Assembly (NCBI GenBank): GCA_950295325.1
Contig: OX485807.1
Coordinates: 1,740,501 to 1,804,500 of the forward strand
Direction of reading: 5' to 3'
DNA from: Polytrichum commune
Taxonomy: Eukaryota; Streptophyta; Polytrichopsida; Polytrichales; Polytrichaceae
DNA length: 64,000 nucleotides
Shown here: one piece after another, positions 27,198 to 39,589 of the stretch
How the letters are laid out: every line of letters starts with the position of its first letter
Position numbering within the stretch: position 1 is the stretch's first letter
Notes under the pieces: model-generated
The model's database searches: none
Seen by the model: the letters and a program-made list of their open reading frames with translations, nothing else
What the model was told of the DNA's origin: nothing
Program-made: the position numbers and the translations under genes

Positions 27198-29052
27198 CTA
27201 GTTTCCGGGAACAAAGTTGGTGGCATATACCCAGGCGTTGTTGGCCATGGGGTTAGCCAAGTGGTTGTTCAAGTTCTCCAATGGTCCCTTTCTGGTCACG
27301 ATGGCCTGCACGAAGAATCCGAACATCGAGAACATTGTCAATTGTGTATAAATTATACAATGGCTCCTATCAAGATCACCTGGCAAGCCGAAATGGCCAA
27401 GAATCTCTAAGTGTGGACGAGGTTGGGGTTGCCCAAGTAGTTCCAACCTCCATTAATGCTAAAGATTTGAGCTCTGGCCTTGAAGCACACAACCTCACTG
27501 AACATGATGCTGCTCTTGGCCAACAACTTTGGGTCACACATGTAGAAATGTAGTGTATAATTTAGACTACATATTACATATACACATACAAATACAAAAA
27601 TTATATACATATACCATTGTTGTTAGTCCTTAGCATTTTTCTTCGTTGATCTGTTTGTAGGTCCACCATTGTTTTATAAGAATTAAAAGTCTCCAAAACT
27701 TCCCCTTTAGTCTTTAGATATGTGACATTTCGGAAGATATCATCTATAAATATGATAAAATATTTTGCACCCCATGAGAAAATGTTTGGATGGGACCGCA
27801 TTTGTTAGAATGAACTATTTCTGATAGTTTTGTTGCTCCCGGCCCTCTCCATTTAGAAAATTTATTATGACTTTTTCCCCCCTCGAAACAACTAGTACAT
27901 AAAAGGAATTTTAAAAAAAAAAATTGAGGATTTTATTTGAAGTCCGTGTATTAATCCATCTTTATACATTCTTTTTAGCTTATGTAAACTAGGATGACCC
28001 ATCCTTTGGTGCCATAACTCTACGTTGGTACAATTTAAGTCACTCATGACATGAGACAAGCTATGATTGTGGGTATGGGAGGTCCCTAGTTCATATAGGT
28101 TACCTACCCTTCTTCCCGAGGTAATTAATGTTCACCCTCTTGGTCCTTTATAAAGCATGAGTCCGTTGTGAACTCTACTCAGTAGCCCGCATCCGTAACT
28201 CTAATAATGGAAATTACACTCTTTTTGAAAGCCGGTATATGTAGGACATTCTCAATCGTCCTAGTTCTCCACTATCTAGTGTAATCATGATAGTCTCTCG
28301 TCCTTCAACATCATGACTCGAGTTGTCCCCCAAGTATACTTTATCTTTTGTAAACTTCTTGGTGTAGGACACAAACCACTCAAAGTGTGGCGTCATGTGT
28401 TGTGTTGCTCTGAAATCAAGGTACCACTTGTCAATAGATGTGTCTTCAACCGCCAAGACCACCATAAATAATTTCGTGTTTAAAACACTATTGGCTTGGT
28501 GATCAGATTTCGTTTTTTTCCCCTTGAAGGTGAATCCTACAATCTTCGATGTGGTGGTTGGCCTTGCCACAATAAAAACAATTTCTCTTCTTTTTTAAAT
28601 GAAGGGTTTTGGTAGTACTCTCAAATTTCCTCATCAGAAATTTCAATGGTGGTACATGTACAATTATCTGTATTTGTATGCATATCTGTGTTATGTAGTC
28701 TAAATTATACACTACATTTCTACACTCCCCTTGTAGTTTATAATTTAGCTAATCAATACTCCCCCTTTATACTTGTAACTCCCAGCTTAGGTTTACATAA
28801 CATGTGTTTAGGTCAAGGTACACTTTTTGTAAGAAAATCTGCATATTATTGGTCTTTTGTGCTGCAACAATCAATTTCCACATCTCCACTAAGATGTATG
28901 GCGTCAAAACATCCCAAAGCTCCGAGCATGGCGTCTCGGGGTCGGAGGAGAGTCCAGCGGTGTCCCATCCGTAGTCTCTAGCAAACTCACCGTTCAAGTA
29001 TGAGGGGTCTCGCCGGAGAAGGGGTCGATCTCCAGGTTGGTCTGCGCCGAAC
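27198..29052 (-). pseudogene. LHCB: LHCII pseudogene, array copy 4, split by a Copia remnant
   Basis: Only exon 2 is left, in two pieces. 28903-29052 holds the exon start: the acceptor CAG is kept and the reading begins FGADQ instead of YGADR. It runs through [15 protein letters not shown], then about 50 bp of helix B is missing. 27198-27536 holds the C-terminal half through NFVPGN and the stop. It has lost roughly 165 bp around the helix C to helix A loop, replaced by a short AT-rich filler near 27340. The pieces are separated by about 1.37 kb of Copia sequence entering at the GCLTP codons. I found no exon 1 between 29052 and 31600. It keeps the array orientation and spacing, so it was once a full copy. 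Confidence 0.9.
27537..28902 (-). mobile_element. Rearranged Copia retrotransposon remnant
   Basis: On the minus strand 28886-28764 reads as the end of a Copia polyprotein (CSTKDQ, then [20 protein letters not shown] and a stop), followed by a purine tract and LTR-like sequence to about 28660. Immediately after come a gag zinc knuckle (CFYCGKANHHIEDC, 28503-28712), a protease-like tract (WYLDFRATQHM, 28214-28570) and integrase (KYFIIFIDD, 27601-27801). The left end, 27537-27600, is an inverted copy of the LTR segment at about 28660-28735. The order pol-end, LTR, gag, integrase, inverted LTR cannot be a simple insertion. It implies nested or recombined elements with deletions. All frames are broken. 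Confidence 0.75.
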
Positions 29053-31610
29053 CTGGATAACGACATAGCCAGTTTAAGTCTTTATGTTAGCAATCCCTTC
29101 ATCCCTAAGTTCTTCACTTACAAGCTGCATGCTGAATTGCACACGGTTCGACATAGCCACACGGATAATACCTCTCACGGTTATGAAGCCAATCTAACTG
29201 AGCCATCAAATTCCGTCTTCACAAGAAACGCAGAGGTGAGAGGGAAAAAATGACATACAAATGTTGCTAGAATGACTTAGCCCGCTACTCCCGAGAGTCG
29301 CATACAGCGCAATGTTGCATTACTGGTGTTGCTGACTAAACTGCATTTTCCGGTGTGGCTGCTCTACGCATAGAACTGGAGAGGTGAAGATCGTGCAACT
29401 CCCGACGTTTTGCTCCATTTCCCAATGGCATTCGTTGAGTTTACAGTTAATCTACAATTTATCCTGGTTAAGGTTCTTGCTTTCCACCCAACGCCCAGTA
29501 CTAATGTCAACATCGGTCAACCGATTTCAGAGTGGAGTTTGAGTCTGAGAACACAGATGCTTTACAAGGTTGGAATTCCTCCAACCAACCCTTCGATGAA
29601 ACTGACAAAGTAATGAATTTGTTCAACATAAAATAAATACACATTCGAATTTTCTCAGAGGAAAATCCCAAGCAACATGGATTATTGATTCGTGTGATGA
29701 AGCATGGATGATAATATTCTCAGAATTTAGGCTTGACTGAGTCGCTATTTTGAAGGCATTGGGCATTTAGAATTTGAAGGTTGATGTATTCTTTCTCGTT
29801 TGAGCGTACATTAGATGCAAAATCTACTGATTGGAATTGTGCAGAATACAGCATTTAGTAATAATTCTTAGGCTCCCCAACGACTAAAAAAAAATATGGG
29901 TTGGTGGGATCACTTGGGTATTTTGCTCTTAGTTACCTCACTACAGTTCTCTTGGTTTCGCACTGAGACCATGCAAAGTACTTCTGCATTTATTTTTTGT
30001 CTGGGGTCCTTCCCATGGCCCGTGACACTGAACAACCTGGTTAACCGATAAATTAAGGTGGCCCCTCGTTATGGCCTTGGTGTAAATCCTCTAGAAATGG
30101 TGAAAACATTTGTACCCAACTTGTCGGCAACCTCGTGCACAACAATGTTTGCATAAGATCTGAAGTACTTACACAATCGGTTCGTTGATTACGCTTCTTT
30201 CTAACTTTGGCCCTTGACATTGGCAAGCCGTAAAGAAATTACCCAGCAATTCATGTGGTAAATTAAACGCACTTCGCATAATTAGTAACTGAAAATACAG
30301 TGCACTCTGGGGAGTGAGATGGAACTTGGACTTATATAATGAGCCTCTGAAAGTCCTTTAGAAGCTACATGCCCCTCAGGAATTTTGCAGTAAGCCTTTA
30401 AGCCATTTGGGCACATTTGCATGAGAAATAATGAGTTACTTGCACGCCCATGCTGATTGAAAATACAGTATTTTTACGGCTCAATTGGATACTATTTGAA
30501 GACAGGAGCTTTCCTAAGTTTGCCACTTGATAAGGAAATTGAGAACATTCCAATGCAAAAATCGTCCACATGAGACTGATGCCGAGATTTGTTCCGTGGC
30601 TACTCAAAGCCAAGGACATTGAGTTGCAGATTTTGGTTCGTATCTGCATCCAAAACCAAGTGCTCAACGACACTTATCGATATTTGTCTGACTCCGGACA
30701 TTTACTTTCTAATGAAGAGTTCACTCCTTAGTCCATGGCCACATGAGGTTACGAGGAGTTTGAGTGGCTCACCGCTCCAAATCCATTTTCTCATCAATAC
30801 ACACTTGGGCGTATGTATTCCTGACTTCATCAACAGTTAAAATCTGTATGTTTGTCATCTACATTGTCGTCGTTCAGATTCCTGCATGGGTAGTACACGT
30901 TCACAGTAGGCAAACTGGATTTCACCAAAGAGCCGTCATAAGATCGGCTATCCTCGCTGTGGGGGACTGAAATGGTTAACAAGAATCTACTTGAAAGTAG
31001 TCAACCACATCCAAGGGAGTGCATCTCCGATTACCTCATTTTGTGTTGGTATCAAAATTCCCAGGATTCAAAAGAAGTGCCGATCTATACGTCTGTGGTA
31101 AGCGTCAGATGTCTCAATTCTCTATATTTCAGGTCAAATTACACCCAACCTATCCATGTCTATGGGTAGAAGGGAGCGTTTGAGTTCCGTACTCATAGTT
31201 ACACATGAGTCAAGTCAAACCAGGTTTGTTTTCCGTTGTATCATACATAACCAATTGATGGCGGACAACAAATAAAACTCTTCCCACCCATTACCGCAAA
31301 TATTATGAAGGGGTGAGTGCTGAAGGACGAACACACTACCTAGCCAATCCATTCTGTTAGATTCACCGGCACCCACATGCACGATAGTAAAACACGAAAC
31401 ATCATCGAAGCTATATACCTTGAAATATGCCGATAGGCAGTTGTTCCCCAAAATAATGAAGGTTACAAAATTGCCCATTTCTTATCAAGCACTTAGATAT
31501 AAATACATGGAATTATACGTCAAATTCCCTACCACCTCAAGAGTAGTACTAAGCAAAACCTCAATCAAATGAACCTATACAGAGAGGCTATTCCTACAAC
31601 TAATTTTGAT
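29053..31610. other. Intergenic between the pseudogene and LHCII copy 5
   Basis: No gene was recognised, and I searched it for the missing exon 1 of the pseudogene without success. Small ORFs (30398-30673, 30589-30840, 31215-31478) lack recognisable domains. Confidence 0.45.
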
Positions 31611-32905
31611 CTAGTTTCCAGGAACGAAATTGGTGGCGTATGCCCAGGCGTTGTTGGCCACGGGGTCAGCCAAGTGGTCGTTCAAGTTCTCCAATGGTCC
31701 CTTTCCGGTCACGATGGCTTGCACGAAGAACCCGAACATCGAGAACATCGCCAATCGTCCGTTCTTGATCTCCTTCACCTTCAACTCAGCGAATGTGTCG
31801 GGGTCGTCAGCCAAACCCAAAGGGTCGAATGAGCCTCCGGGGTAGATGGGGTCCGTTACATCGCCCAAAGGTCCTCCGGCAACACGGTAGCCCTCCACGG
31901 CTCCCATCAAGATCACCTGGCAAGCCCAGATGGCCAAGATGCTCTGAGCGTGGACGAGGCTGGGGTTGCCCAAGTAGTCCAAACCTCCATCGCTGAAGAT
32001 CTGAGCTCCGGCCTTGAACCACACAGCCTCACCGAACTTGGTGCCGCTCTTGGCCAACAACTCGGGGGTCAAACATCCCAAAGCTCCGAGCATGGCCCAG
32101 CGAGCGTGGATGACCTCGAGCTCCCTGTTCCTGGCGAAGGTCTCGGGGTCGGAGGAGAGTCCAGCGGTGTCCCATCCGTAATCTCCAGCGAACTCACCGT
32201 TCAAGTATGAGGGGGTCTCTCCAGAGAAGGGGCCCAACCACTTGGGTCTGTCAGCACCGTACCTGCACAGCCAAATCGAGTGTAGCTCTCCTTGTGAGCA
32301 GTCTTATGATCGCGAAGCTCTTTCCATAAAGATAAGATGTGAATGTCTCTGCGATATTGGGTTGACACGGCTACAAAACTACTGATACCCACAGTATCCC
32401 TGTATAAATGAATCCATAGACCAATGCATACAATTATTGTTATCGCAAGAATCATACAGCCAGGCAAGAAACGAATGATACATCCCACAAATTTGAGAGT
32501 CGCCTCTTATTCCTTCAGTCGTACACATTGCAATGTAGGATTCCATGCATTATTTACTAGTCTGTGTTATTGACAATGGTGACTAAAATTCCTGAGCCAA
32601 ACCTACACACAGCTCTCCCAATCCCCCAAAGATGATAGACAGCAACACAAGCAAAATGCTACACTCCACCAGACCTCAGCAGAGTTTTAACCGCCAAACG
32701 CAACAAAATCAGCGCGACGTAAGGAGTAATCAACCCCAGGTGCTAGCACTGACCAGATGCTGCCGCTGGCGGCGGACTTGCTTGCAGACTTGCGCATGGT
32801 GACGCGGGCCTCGCCGAGGTTAACATTACGGGCGAGTTCGTTGCTCTGCCTGAGCAAGCTCTGACCTACGAGGGCGGTAGAGGCGCATGCGGTAACGGCG
32901 GCCAT
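31611..32905 (-). CDS. LHCB: LHCII chlorophyll a/b-binding protein, array copy 5 (class A)
   Basis: Exon 1 is 32754-32905, the intron 32263-32753 (491 bp, donor GTCAGT), and exon 2 is 31611-32262; the protein is 267 residues. The transit peptide is class [24 protein letters not shown], then RKSASKS with Ser40. Exon 1 ends AASGSIW. The intron sequence next to exon 1 resembles those of copies 1 and 8 (CCAGACCTCA and AACCGCCAAACRCAACA words), supporting the class. Pigment-ligand residues and the trimer motif are intact. Variable positions are S123 and S152. It lies directly downstream, in array order, of the pseudogene. Confidence 0.95.
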
Positions 32906-32988
32906 GGCTGCAAGATCTGAGAGTCCCAGGTAATGCTGGAGACGAAGGAGAAAGATATTGAAGTGGGAAAGGCTCCGATGAGGATGTG

Positions 32989-32994
32989 CTTATG
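32989..32994 (-). promoter_or_regulatory. Core promoter of LHCII copy 5
   Basis: Minus-strand CTCATAAGCACATCC lies about 85 bp upstream of the start codon. The ACATCC that follows is also found in copy 6, and ACATC in copy 7. A minus-strand CCAAT lies at 33071-33075. Confidence 0.45.
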
Positions 32995-33079
32995 AGAGTG
33001 AAGATTGACGAAGAAACCATACATCCGATTGAGAGAAGAACTGAGTCCACAGAGTGCATTGAGATCGGGGATTGGTAGC

Positions 33080-35357
33080 ACTGGTTCCCGGGACTTACGC
33101 ATCTATCCAAAAGAAATCCAGAATGAAGATAGAACTCCGGATTTTAACTTACTCCATATAGCCTCGCAAGTCACAGGGACTCACAACAAATTTCCATCAT
33201 ATGAAATTTTCTTCAGGACGATAAACACTGGCTGAATTGCAATTTGCTACCTCTTTACCTCCAGATTCGAGCACCCTTCACTTCACCCTGTTCATCCATA
33301 AAGTCAACATAAGATTTTCCCAAGAGTCTGAGTCCCATGCTCGGGTAGTGCACGTAAGTACATAATAGGCACCTATCTGTTCTTGAAACGTATAATGATC
33401 TCCATGATATTACATGTCGTTCCTTAATAGGTTTGTCAACGTGCACGACGAGAAACAAATCGGTAACATTTCGGAGTTTACTGTAGTGACTATGGTAATA
33501 CTAAGGGACACACTGTTGAGTTTATATTCACTTGACAAACATTAATGATAGTATTGTGGGTACACACTATTTATCAGCCTACACTGCTTAACATTAGTGG
33601 TTGTCTACATTATCAATTAAAGTAAATTTTTCGAATTGAAAATAGCACGCAATGGAAAGTCTTCTAGCCTAGGAGAAAGACACGGATTTGTTACATGGGC
33701 ATGACAAGTCTGACTAGGATCGCACACTATTTTCTTGTATAATGGTGTTTATTCTGGCCACGCTATGGGGTTGCCCACAGTAAGTAATTCCATATATCTG
33801 CCCACACTAATTACCAAAGGCAGTGTAGCGCAGCTGGTAACATGGTTGCTTACATCTCCGAAGGCGATGACATTCTAGCTATTGCCATTTATGAGATTTG
33901 CAAAAGCACCCGTTGCAGAAATTGCAGTGTCGTTATGGTCTTCTTGTGTCTTGTAGCAATTATGTCGATCAAGGCATAATGCTCAAGTAGGGCATCATCT
34001 GGCAAATGAAAAGCATCAACACAAGAATTTTGCCTCCGAAGAAACAACTCTCACCAAACAGGGTTTCTCTAATTCATTTTTCAGACAGGAACTTCTGGTA
34101 GGTGCTTCTCTACAAATAAGAGTTCTTTTTATGATGAATGCACTGAAGTTCAATCATATTGGCTCCTCATGTATGTAAGAAACTCGTTGAAACTGAATGT
34201 TGCTTGTAATCATAAATTGGTTGAAGAATATACCCTGGCAAATCGTTTAGAACCAAACTGATTAAGTTATGGTGACACCCCTCTTCTTGATTTCCTTATT
34301 ATAAATAAAGTTCCAGTTGGTGGTTCCAGCTTTTGCAGAGCCGAAGAAGTGTAATGCTTGGAAAAAATCAGGATTCCCATTGCAAATTTTACTGGAAACA
34401 CAAATTACACTCACAATGCCTTTTCAATGGCCCACACATCCAGGCAAGATGTTTCTTACTTAGATTTCAGTCGAGGCTCTTGCTTCAAATGTGCTCTACG
34501 CCACGGCTCAGATACTTTTGGATAGCTGCATCGCCTGGATTGTCATGTAAGCATGTTGAGGTGTAGTCTCTCTCAGTAGTCCCGTATCTCTGAACTCACT
34601 TGTGTCACATACTTTTGAATTTTTTTGATATCCTAGGACAAGTGTATGGTTATATAGTTTAAACTGTTCGCTTCAGACCCGCTTACCTCATGCATTCTCA
34701 GGGTACATATGAATGGTCACGAGGATATGAAGAAAAACTGGAACATTAAGGGCGTAAGGGCGTAAGAGCGACCCCTGTTCAGTCAGGGCGTCGTACAAAA
34801 CATAGAAAATCAGATTTGCTTGGCCTCTCTACATTTTAGGGTTATATTTCGCTTCCCATAACACTTCAAACAAGAGTCAGGATTACTTAATCAAATCGAC
34901 ATTGGTTGGTTTTAATTGCAGCCGTGACTGCAATCAAAACTGCAAATGGAAGATGATTGACTTTACATTAGAACAGCTGAAAAGAGATTTTCTCCTATTC
35001 ACTAACAGACTAGGGAGAGAAGCCATAAGTTACCGACAAGATATGACGGATGAAGAATGACTCCAATTCTGTTTGCAAAACCAATACAACCAAGTTACTT
35101 TTCGCAACGACACCATTTATTAGTGGAGGTCGGTATTGATAACCGTCTTGTGGGTAAACACGTTGCAGAATCAAATGGCCACTACTTACATTTAAGTAGC
35201 TGCCATAGAAGATGAAAAATGGCAAATAATAGCCGTCTCTCGACCAGTACTCCAAGATTGTTTCATTGACTTTCAACGAATCTCCACAACCTCTAGAGAA
35301 GTTCTAGACAGAATCCTTCTCCTGCTCACTGACTGTTAAGATCCATAACCATTTGAT
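33080..35357. other. Intergenic between LHCII copies 5 and 6
   Basis: No gene was recognised. Segments at 33900-34100 and 35273-35340 resemble the corresponding gaps after copies 6 and 7, so this gap belongs to the recent duplication unit. Confidence 0.5.
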
Positions 35358-36575
35358 TTAGTTCCCAGGAACGAAGTTGGTGGCGTATGCCCAGGCATTG
35401 TTGGCCACGGGGTCAGCCAAGTGGTCGTTCAAGTTCTCCAATGGTCCCTTTCCGGTCACGATGGCCTGTACGAAGAACCCGAACATCGAGAACATTGCCA
35501 GTCGCCCGTTCTTGATCTCCTTCACCTTCAACTCAGCGAATGTGTCGGGGTCGTCAGCCAAACCCAAGGGGTCGAATGAGCCTCCGGGGTAGATGGGGTC
35601 GGTCACATCGCCCAAAGGTCCTCCGGCAACACGGTACCCCTCCACGGCTCCCATCAAGATCACCTGGCAAGCCCAGATGGCCAAGATGCTCTGAGCGTGG
35701 ACGAGGTTGGGGTTGCCCAAGTAGTCCAAACCTCCATCGCTGAAGATCTGAGCTCCGGCCTTGAACCACACAGCCTCACCGAACTTGGTGCCGCTCTTGG
35801 CCAACAACTCGGGGGTCAAACATCCCAAAGCTCCGAGCATGGCCCAGCGAGCGTGGATGACCTCGAGCTCCCTGTTCCTGGCGAAGGTCTCGGGGTCGGA
35901 GGAGAGTCCAGCGGTGTCCCATCCGTAATCTCCAGCGAACTCACCGTTCAAGTATGAGGGGGTCTCTCCGGAGAAGGGGCCCAACCACTTGGGTCTGTCT
36001 GCGCCGTACCTGAGCGCACAGTTTGGGGCTCACCTTTAGTATCGGAGTACACACGACTTGGAGCTGCTATGTAGTGCAATTGACTCAATGAGAATTCTGA
36101 ACAACTCCACATTCACCACCGATAAGGAGTAATGCAATGAAATTCCCCGAAACTGTGATGCAGGTAACCTTGGAGCGTTATGACTATGAGGCAGACACGA
36201 CAAAAGCGATGCGAGACAAGCGACATGAACCGCAGTACAATAATTCAGGATGCTGCATTGCATATAAATGTACTCGAACAGTTACTGCGTCCGAGATAAA
36301 TTGTATCATAAAGACATCAAAAACCACCAACCAGGTCCAGACCAGTCCCCCCCCCCCCTGCTAGCCTCAAAACCAGAGAAGATAAAACGGAGAGTCAAAG
36401 GTAACAAAACGGGAATGTCATACCAGATGCTGTCGCTGCTCTGAGACTTGCTGGCGGTCTTGCGCATGGTTACACGAGCCTCGCTGGTACCCACCCTCCG
36501 TGCGAGCTCATTGCTCTGCTTCAACAGAGATTGTCCAACCAAGGTGGTGGAGGTGCACGCAGTAGCCGCGGCCAT
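35358..36575 (-). CDS. LHCB: LHCII chlorophyll a/b-binding protein, array copy 6 (class B)
   Basis: Exon 1 is 36424-36575, the intron 36010-36423 (414 bp, with a C-run near 36350), and exon 2 is 35358-36009; the protein is 267 residues. The class B transit peptide has two unusual substitutions near its start ([15 protein letters not shown]). [13 protein letters not shown] and RKTASKS follow, with Thr40. Exon 1 ends SQSSDSIW. Chlorophyll ligands and the WYGADR motif are complete. Variable positions are S123 and N152. Together with copies 7 and 8 it forms the tightly spaced end of the array, about 2.9 kb from the next gene. Confidence 0.95.
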
Positions 36576-36673
36576 AGCTACGAAAACTGGGAGCTCGAAC
36601 CCCTCTAGTGCAGATCGAGGTGATCGTGGTGAAGGATTGTGCTGTGGTTGATGAGAGCGATTTTCAGGATGTT

Positions 36674-36679
36674 CTTATG
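36674..36679 (-). promoter_or_regulatory. Core promoter of LHCII copy 6
   Basis: Minus-strand CTCCACTCTCATAAGAACAT lies about 100 bp upstream of the start codon. It is nearly identical to the same site in copy 7, showing that the promoter was duplicated with the gene. Confidence 0.5.
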
Positions 36680-36689
36680 AGAGTGGAGA

Positions 36690-38288
36690 CTGACATTGCA
36701 GGAGAGAAAATCGGAGCTGGCGTGAAACAGCTGGGCCCACAAAGTGGATTGCGTTGGATGATGAGATGCATTTCCCGAGGTTCGCACATCAAGGCAATAG
36801 CTAAAATTCTAACTCTAACTCAAATTGGTGCTACCCGTAGCCTCCCAGGTCCACTTTCCAGTAACGTTATCTTTACGCTTCTACGATGCATCTAGGAATT
36901 CGAGCTCGAATTTACCTTCTACCCTAGTCCTAAAATTCTATTGATTACAGCTCGGCCCATTCGTTCTATAACCTAATATTCCGGTTTGAGAGTGTCATAG
37001 GAAAATATACACATTCTTTAAAAAAATTAAAAATTGCTGACATAGATTACCAACGACAAGCGCATAGCATTTGTCTCAGACATCGATTTGGAAGTGCTTA
37101 TCTTTATACCCATTTCGGAAAGGATTGACAGTGCTGCTATGGTAAGGGCATCCATCACATCTAGAATCTGAAGTTCTACATAGATAATTATGTGACTCTG
37201 GGCGCTGACGGAATGCAAACATTACTAAATGCTTGTCACACTAACTGAGGGACTCTGTTTTTCAAACCTCCGAAGCACTGTGAAGGATCTCTTGCTAGGA
37301 ATTGCGATACTATGATGCTTTTTGTGTCTTCTCGCAATTGCTTTCATCAATCTCGTTAGGAACAATGTGAGGAGTTTTGCATAAAAACACCACTTATTGT
37401 TAAGAACAATGGGATGTTTGCAAACCCAGGTTGATTGAAAAGCTCAATCCTAGCTAGTGAGATAGGTTGTTTTGCAATTTGTATCGACGCAAAACCCATT
37501 TTTGACTTTGAGGATACCTCCTCTATTCGGCAGATGTGGCCCTCACTAGACTTGACAGAGAATTTTGGCTATACCGTTGGTTATATGTCTGTTTGAACTC
37601 ACCAACCCGTTTAAGTTGTCCATAATCGAGTTCAAACTCCTGCAGCTCAAATTTGTAGATTGAATGTGATTCCTCGAAGATCACGAGGATAATTCATTAT
37701 CTGGAAAAACATATTTGATAGACAAGTTTGCCAACGAATATAGCTGTCCATAATGAGTATCAAAACTTCACTGCATTTCACGTTCTCTACATTCCGGGTC
37801 TCGTACCACGTCCCATGCCGGTTGGACTCGAACTGCAATCAAGAGACTAGGATGACAGACATTTGCAGACAGCTGTGGTTTATACCTCCATCAAAAGCTG
37901 AACGGTAGACTTGTCGAAAGTGGAATCGACTTCAGATTGCCTTCCAGAAGAACCCGAAATTCATCAGTTTCAGCATATGAAGGGATCAGTGCTTTTCTCA
38001 AATGGACACTCAATCCGAAGCCACTTCAACCTTGCCATTTGTAAAACTCAGATGCGATTATTTTTATAGCAGGGAATACAAACTACTATACATTGCAGAT
38101 TGCCAATATGCAGCTGCTCTAAATTATGATGAAAGTCTGTCCACGACAGGAACTCTCTAGATGTATATGGAAATTATCAAAAGGCTCTCCACAACCTCTC
38201 GAGCACTACTACACAGAATCTCGAATAGTCCTGTACGCAGTAGATATACTTCGCACTCACTGACTACTCAGACGCATCTGCAAGTGAT
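36690..38288. other. Intergenic between LHCII copies 6 and 7
   Basis: No gene was recognised. The stretch near 37310-37400 (GCTTTTTGTGTCTTCTCGCA) and the 3' flank at 38186-38270 match parts of the neighbouring gaps, consistent with tandem duplication. Confidence 0.5.
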
Positions 38289-39475
38289 CTAGTTCCCGGG
38301 CACGAAGTTGGTGGCGTATGCCCAGGCGTTGTTGGCCACGGGGTCAGCCAAGTGGTCGTTCAAGTTCTCCAATGGTCCCTTTCCGGTCACGATGGCCTGT
38401 ACGAAGAACCCGAACATCGAGAACATCGCCAGTCGTCCGTTCTTGATCTCCTTCACCTTCAACTCAGCGAATGTGTCGGGGTCGTCAGCCAAACCCAAGG
38501 GATCGAATGAGCCTCCGGGGTAGATGGGGTCGGTCACATCGCCCAAAGGTCCTCCGGCAACACGGTACCCCTCCACGGCTCCCATCAAGATCACCTGGCA
38601 AGCCCAGATGGCCAAGATGCTCTGAGCGTGGACGAGGCTGGGGTTGCCCAAGTAGTCCAAACCTCCATCGCTGAAGATCTGAGCTCCGGCCTTGAACCAC
38701 ACAGCCTCACCGAACTTGGTGCCGCTCTTGGCCAACAACTCTGGGGTCAAACATCCCAAAGCTCCGAGCATGGCCCAGCGAGCGTGGATGACCTCGAGCT
38801 CCCTGTTCCTGGCGAAGGTCTCGGGGTCGGAGGATAGCCCAGCGGTGTCCCATCCGTAATCTCCAGCGAACTCACCGTTCAAGTATGAGGGGGTCTCTCC
38901 AGAGAAGGGGCCCAACCACTTGGGTCTGTCTGCGCCGTACCTGCACAGCCAACCAAATTAGACTTAATATCAAAAAACCCAAAAAGAGAATTCTAGAAAA
39001 ACAAGAACTAGTCACCAAGTCGAAGCAAAATTGGGTTTCAAATTTGAGGCTTGTGGGCCCTTGACACTTTGGAAATGAAGTCCTACATCAAATCAGGGCA
39101 TAAAACCTCTTCAAAGATATGTTGGACGTACTTCCTACGACTTAACCGAGCTAGACGATGTGTCATGCAAAGTCCACCTTCCAGCAACTGCTCACAGTGT
39201 ACTTGAGGGAAAACAAAAACCGAAGAGTACAATGCCGAAGGCACGAAAGCGACATTACAAAAATTCCCCCATGGCGCTCAACTCAGCTCAGAATTAACCA
39301 ATCCCCACAACAATGAGTCTCACCAGATGCTGTCGCTGCCGGCAGATTTGCTGGCCGTCTTGCGCATGGTCACACGGGCCTCGCTGGTGCCCACCCGGCG
39401 TGCGAGCTCATTGCTCTGCTTGAGCAAGCTCTGGCCTGCCAAGGCAGTGGAGGCGCATGCGATAGCGGCGGCCAT
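38289..39475 (-). CDS. LHCB: LHCII chlorophyll a/b-binding protein, array copy 7 (class B)
   Basis: Exon 1 is 39324-39475, the intron 38941-39323 (383 bp), and exon 2 is 38289-38940; the protein is 267 residues. The class B transit peptide is [23 protein letters not shown], then RKTASKS with Thr40. Exon 1 ends SAGSDSIW. Variable positions are S123 and S152. Ser152 is otherwise seen only in class A copies, so exon 2 here pairs a class B first exon with a class-A-like residue. All helix A, B and C ligands are intact. A longer in-frame ORF exists upstream of the chosen start, but the chosen ATG aligns with the other copies and lies just downstream of the promoter motif. Confidence 0.95.
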
Positions 39476-39572
39476 GTCTCCGATGGCTGAGAGGTCGAGC
39501 ACCACTGCTGTAGAGTGAACTGAAAATGGTGAGGTAATGCACTGAGTTGTGGAGCATGGCAGTGAAGATGTT

Positions 39573-39580
39573 CTTATAAG
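39573..39580 (-). promoter_or_regulatory. Core promoter of LHCII copy 7
   Basis: Minus-strand CTTATAAGAACATC lies about 100 bp upstream of the start codon. It is a true TATAA match, flanked by CAGTCTCCACT as in copy 6. Confidence 0.5.
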
Positions 39581-39589
39581 AGTGGAGAC

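Noticed and set aside
33838-33905. A-box-like TAGCGCAGCTGG suggesting a tRNA or SINE
   Set aside because: No B box or stem pairing follows at the right distance.
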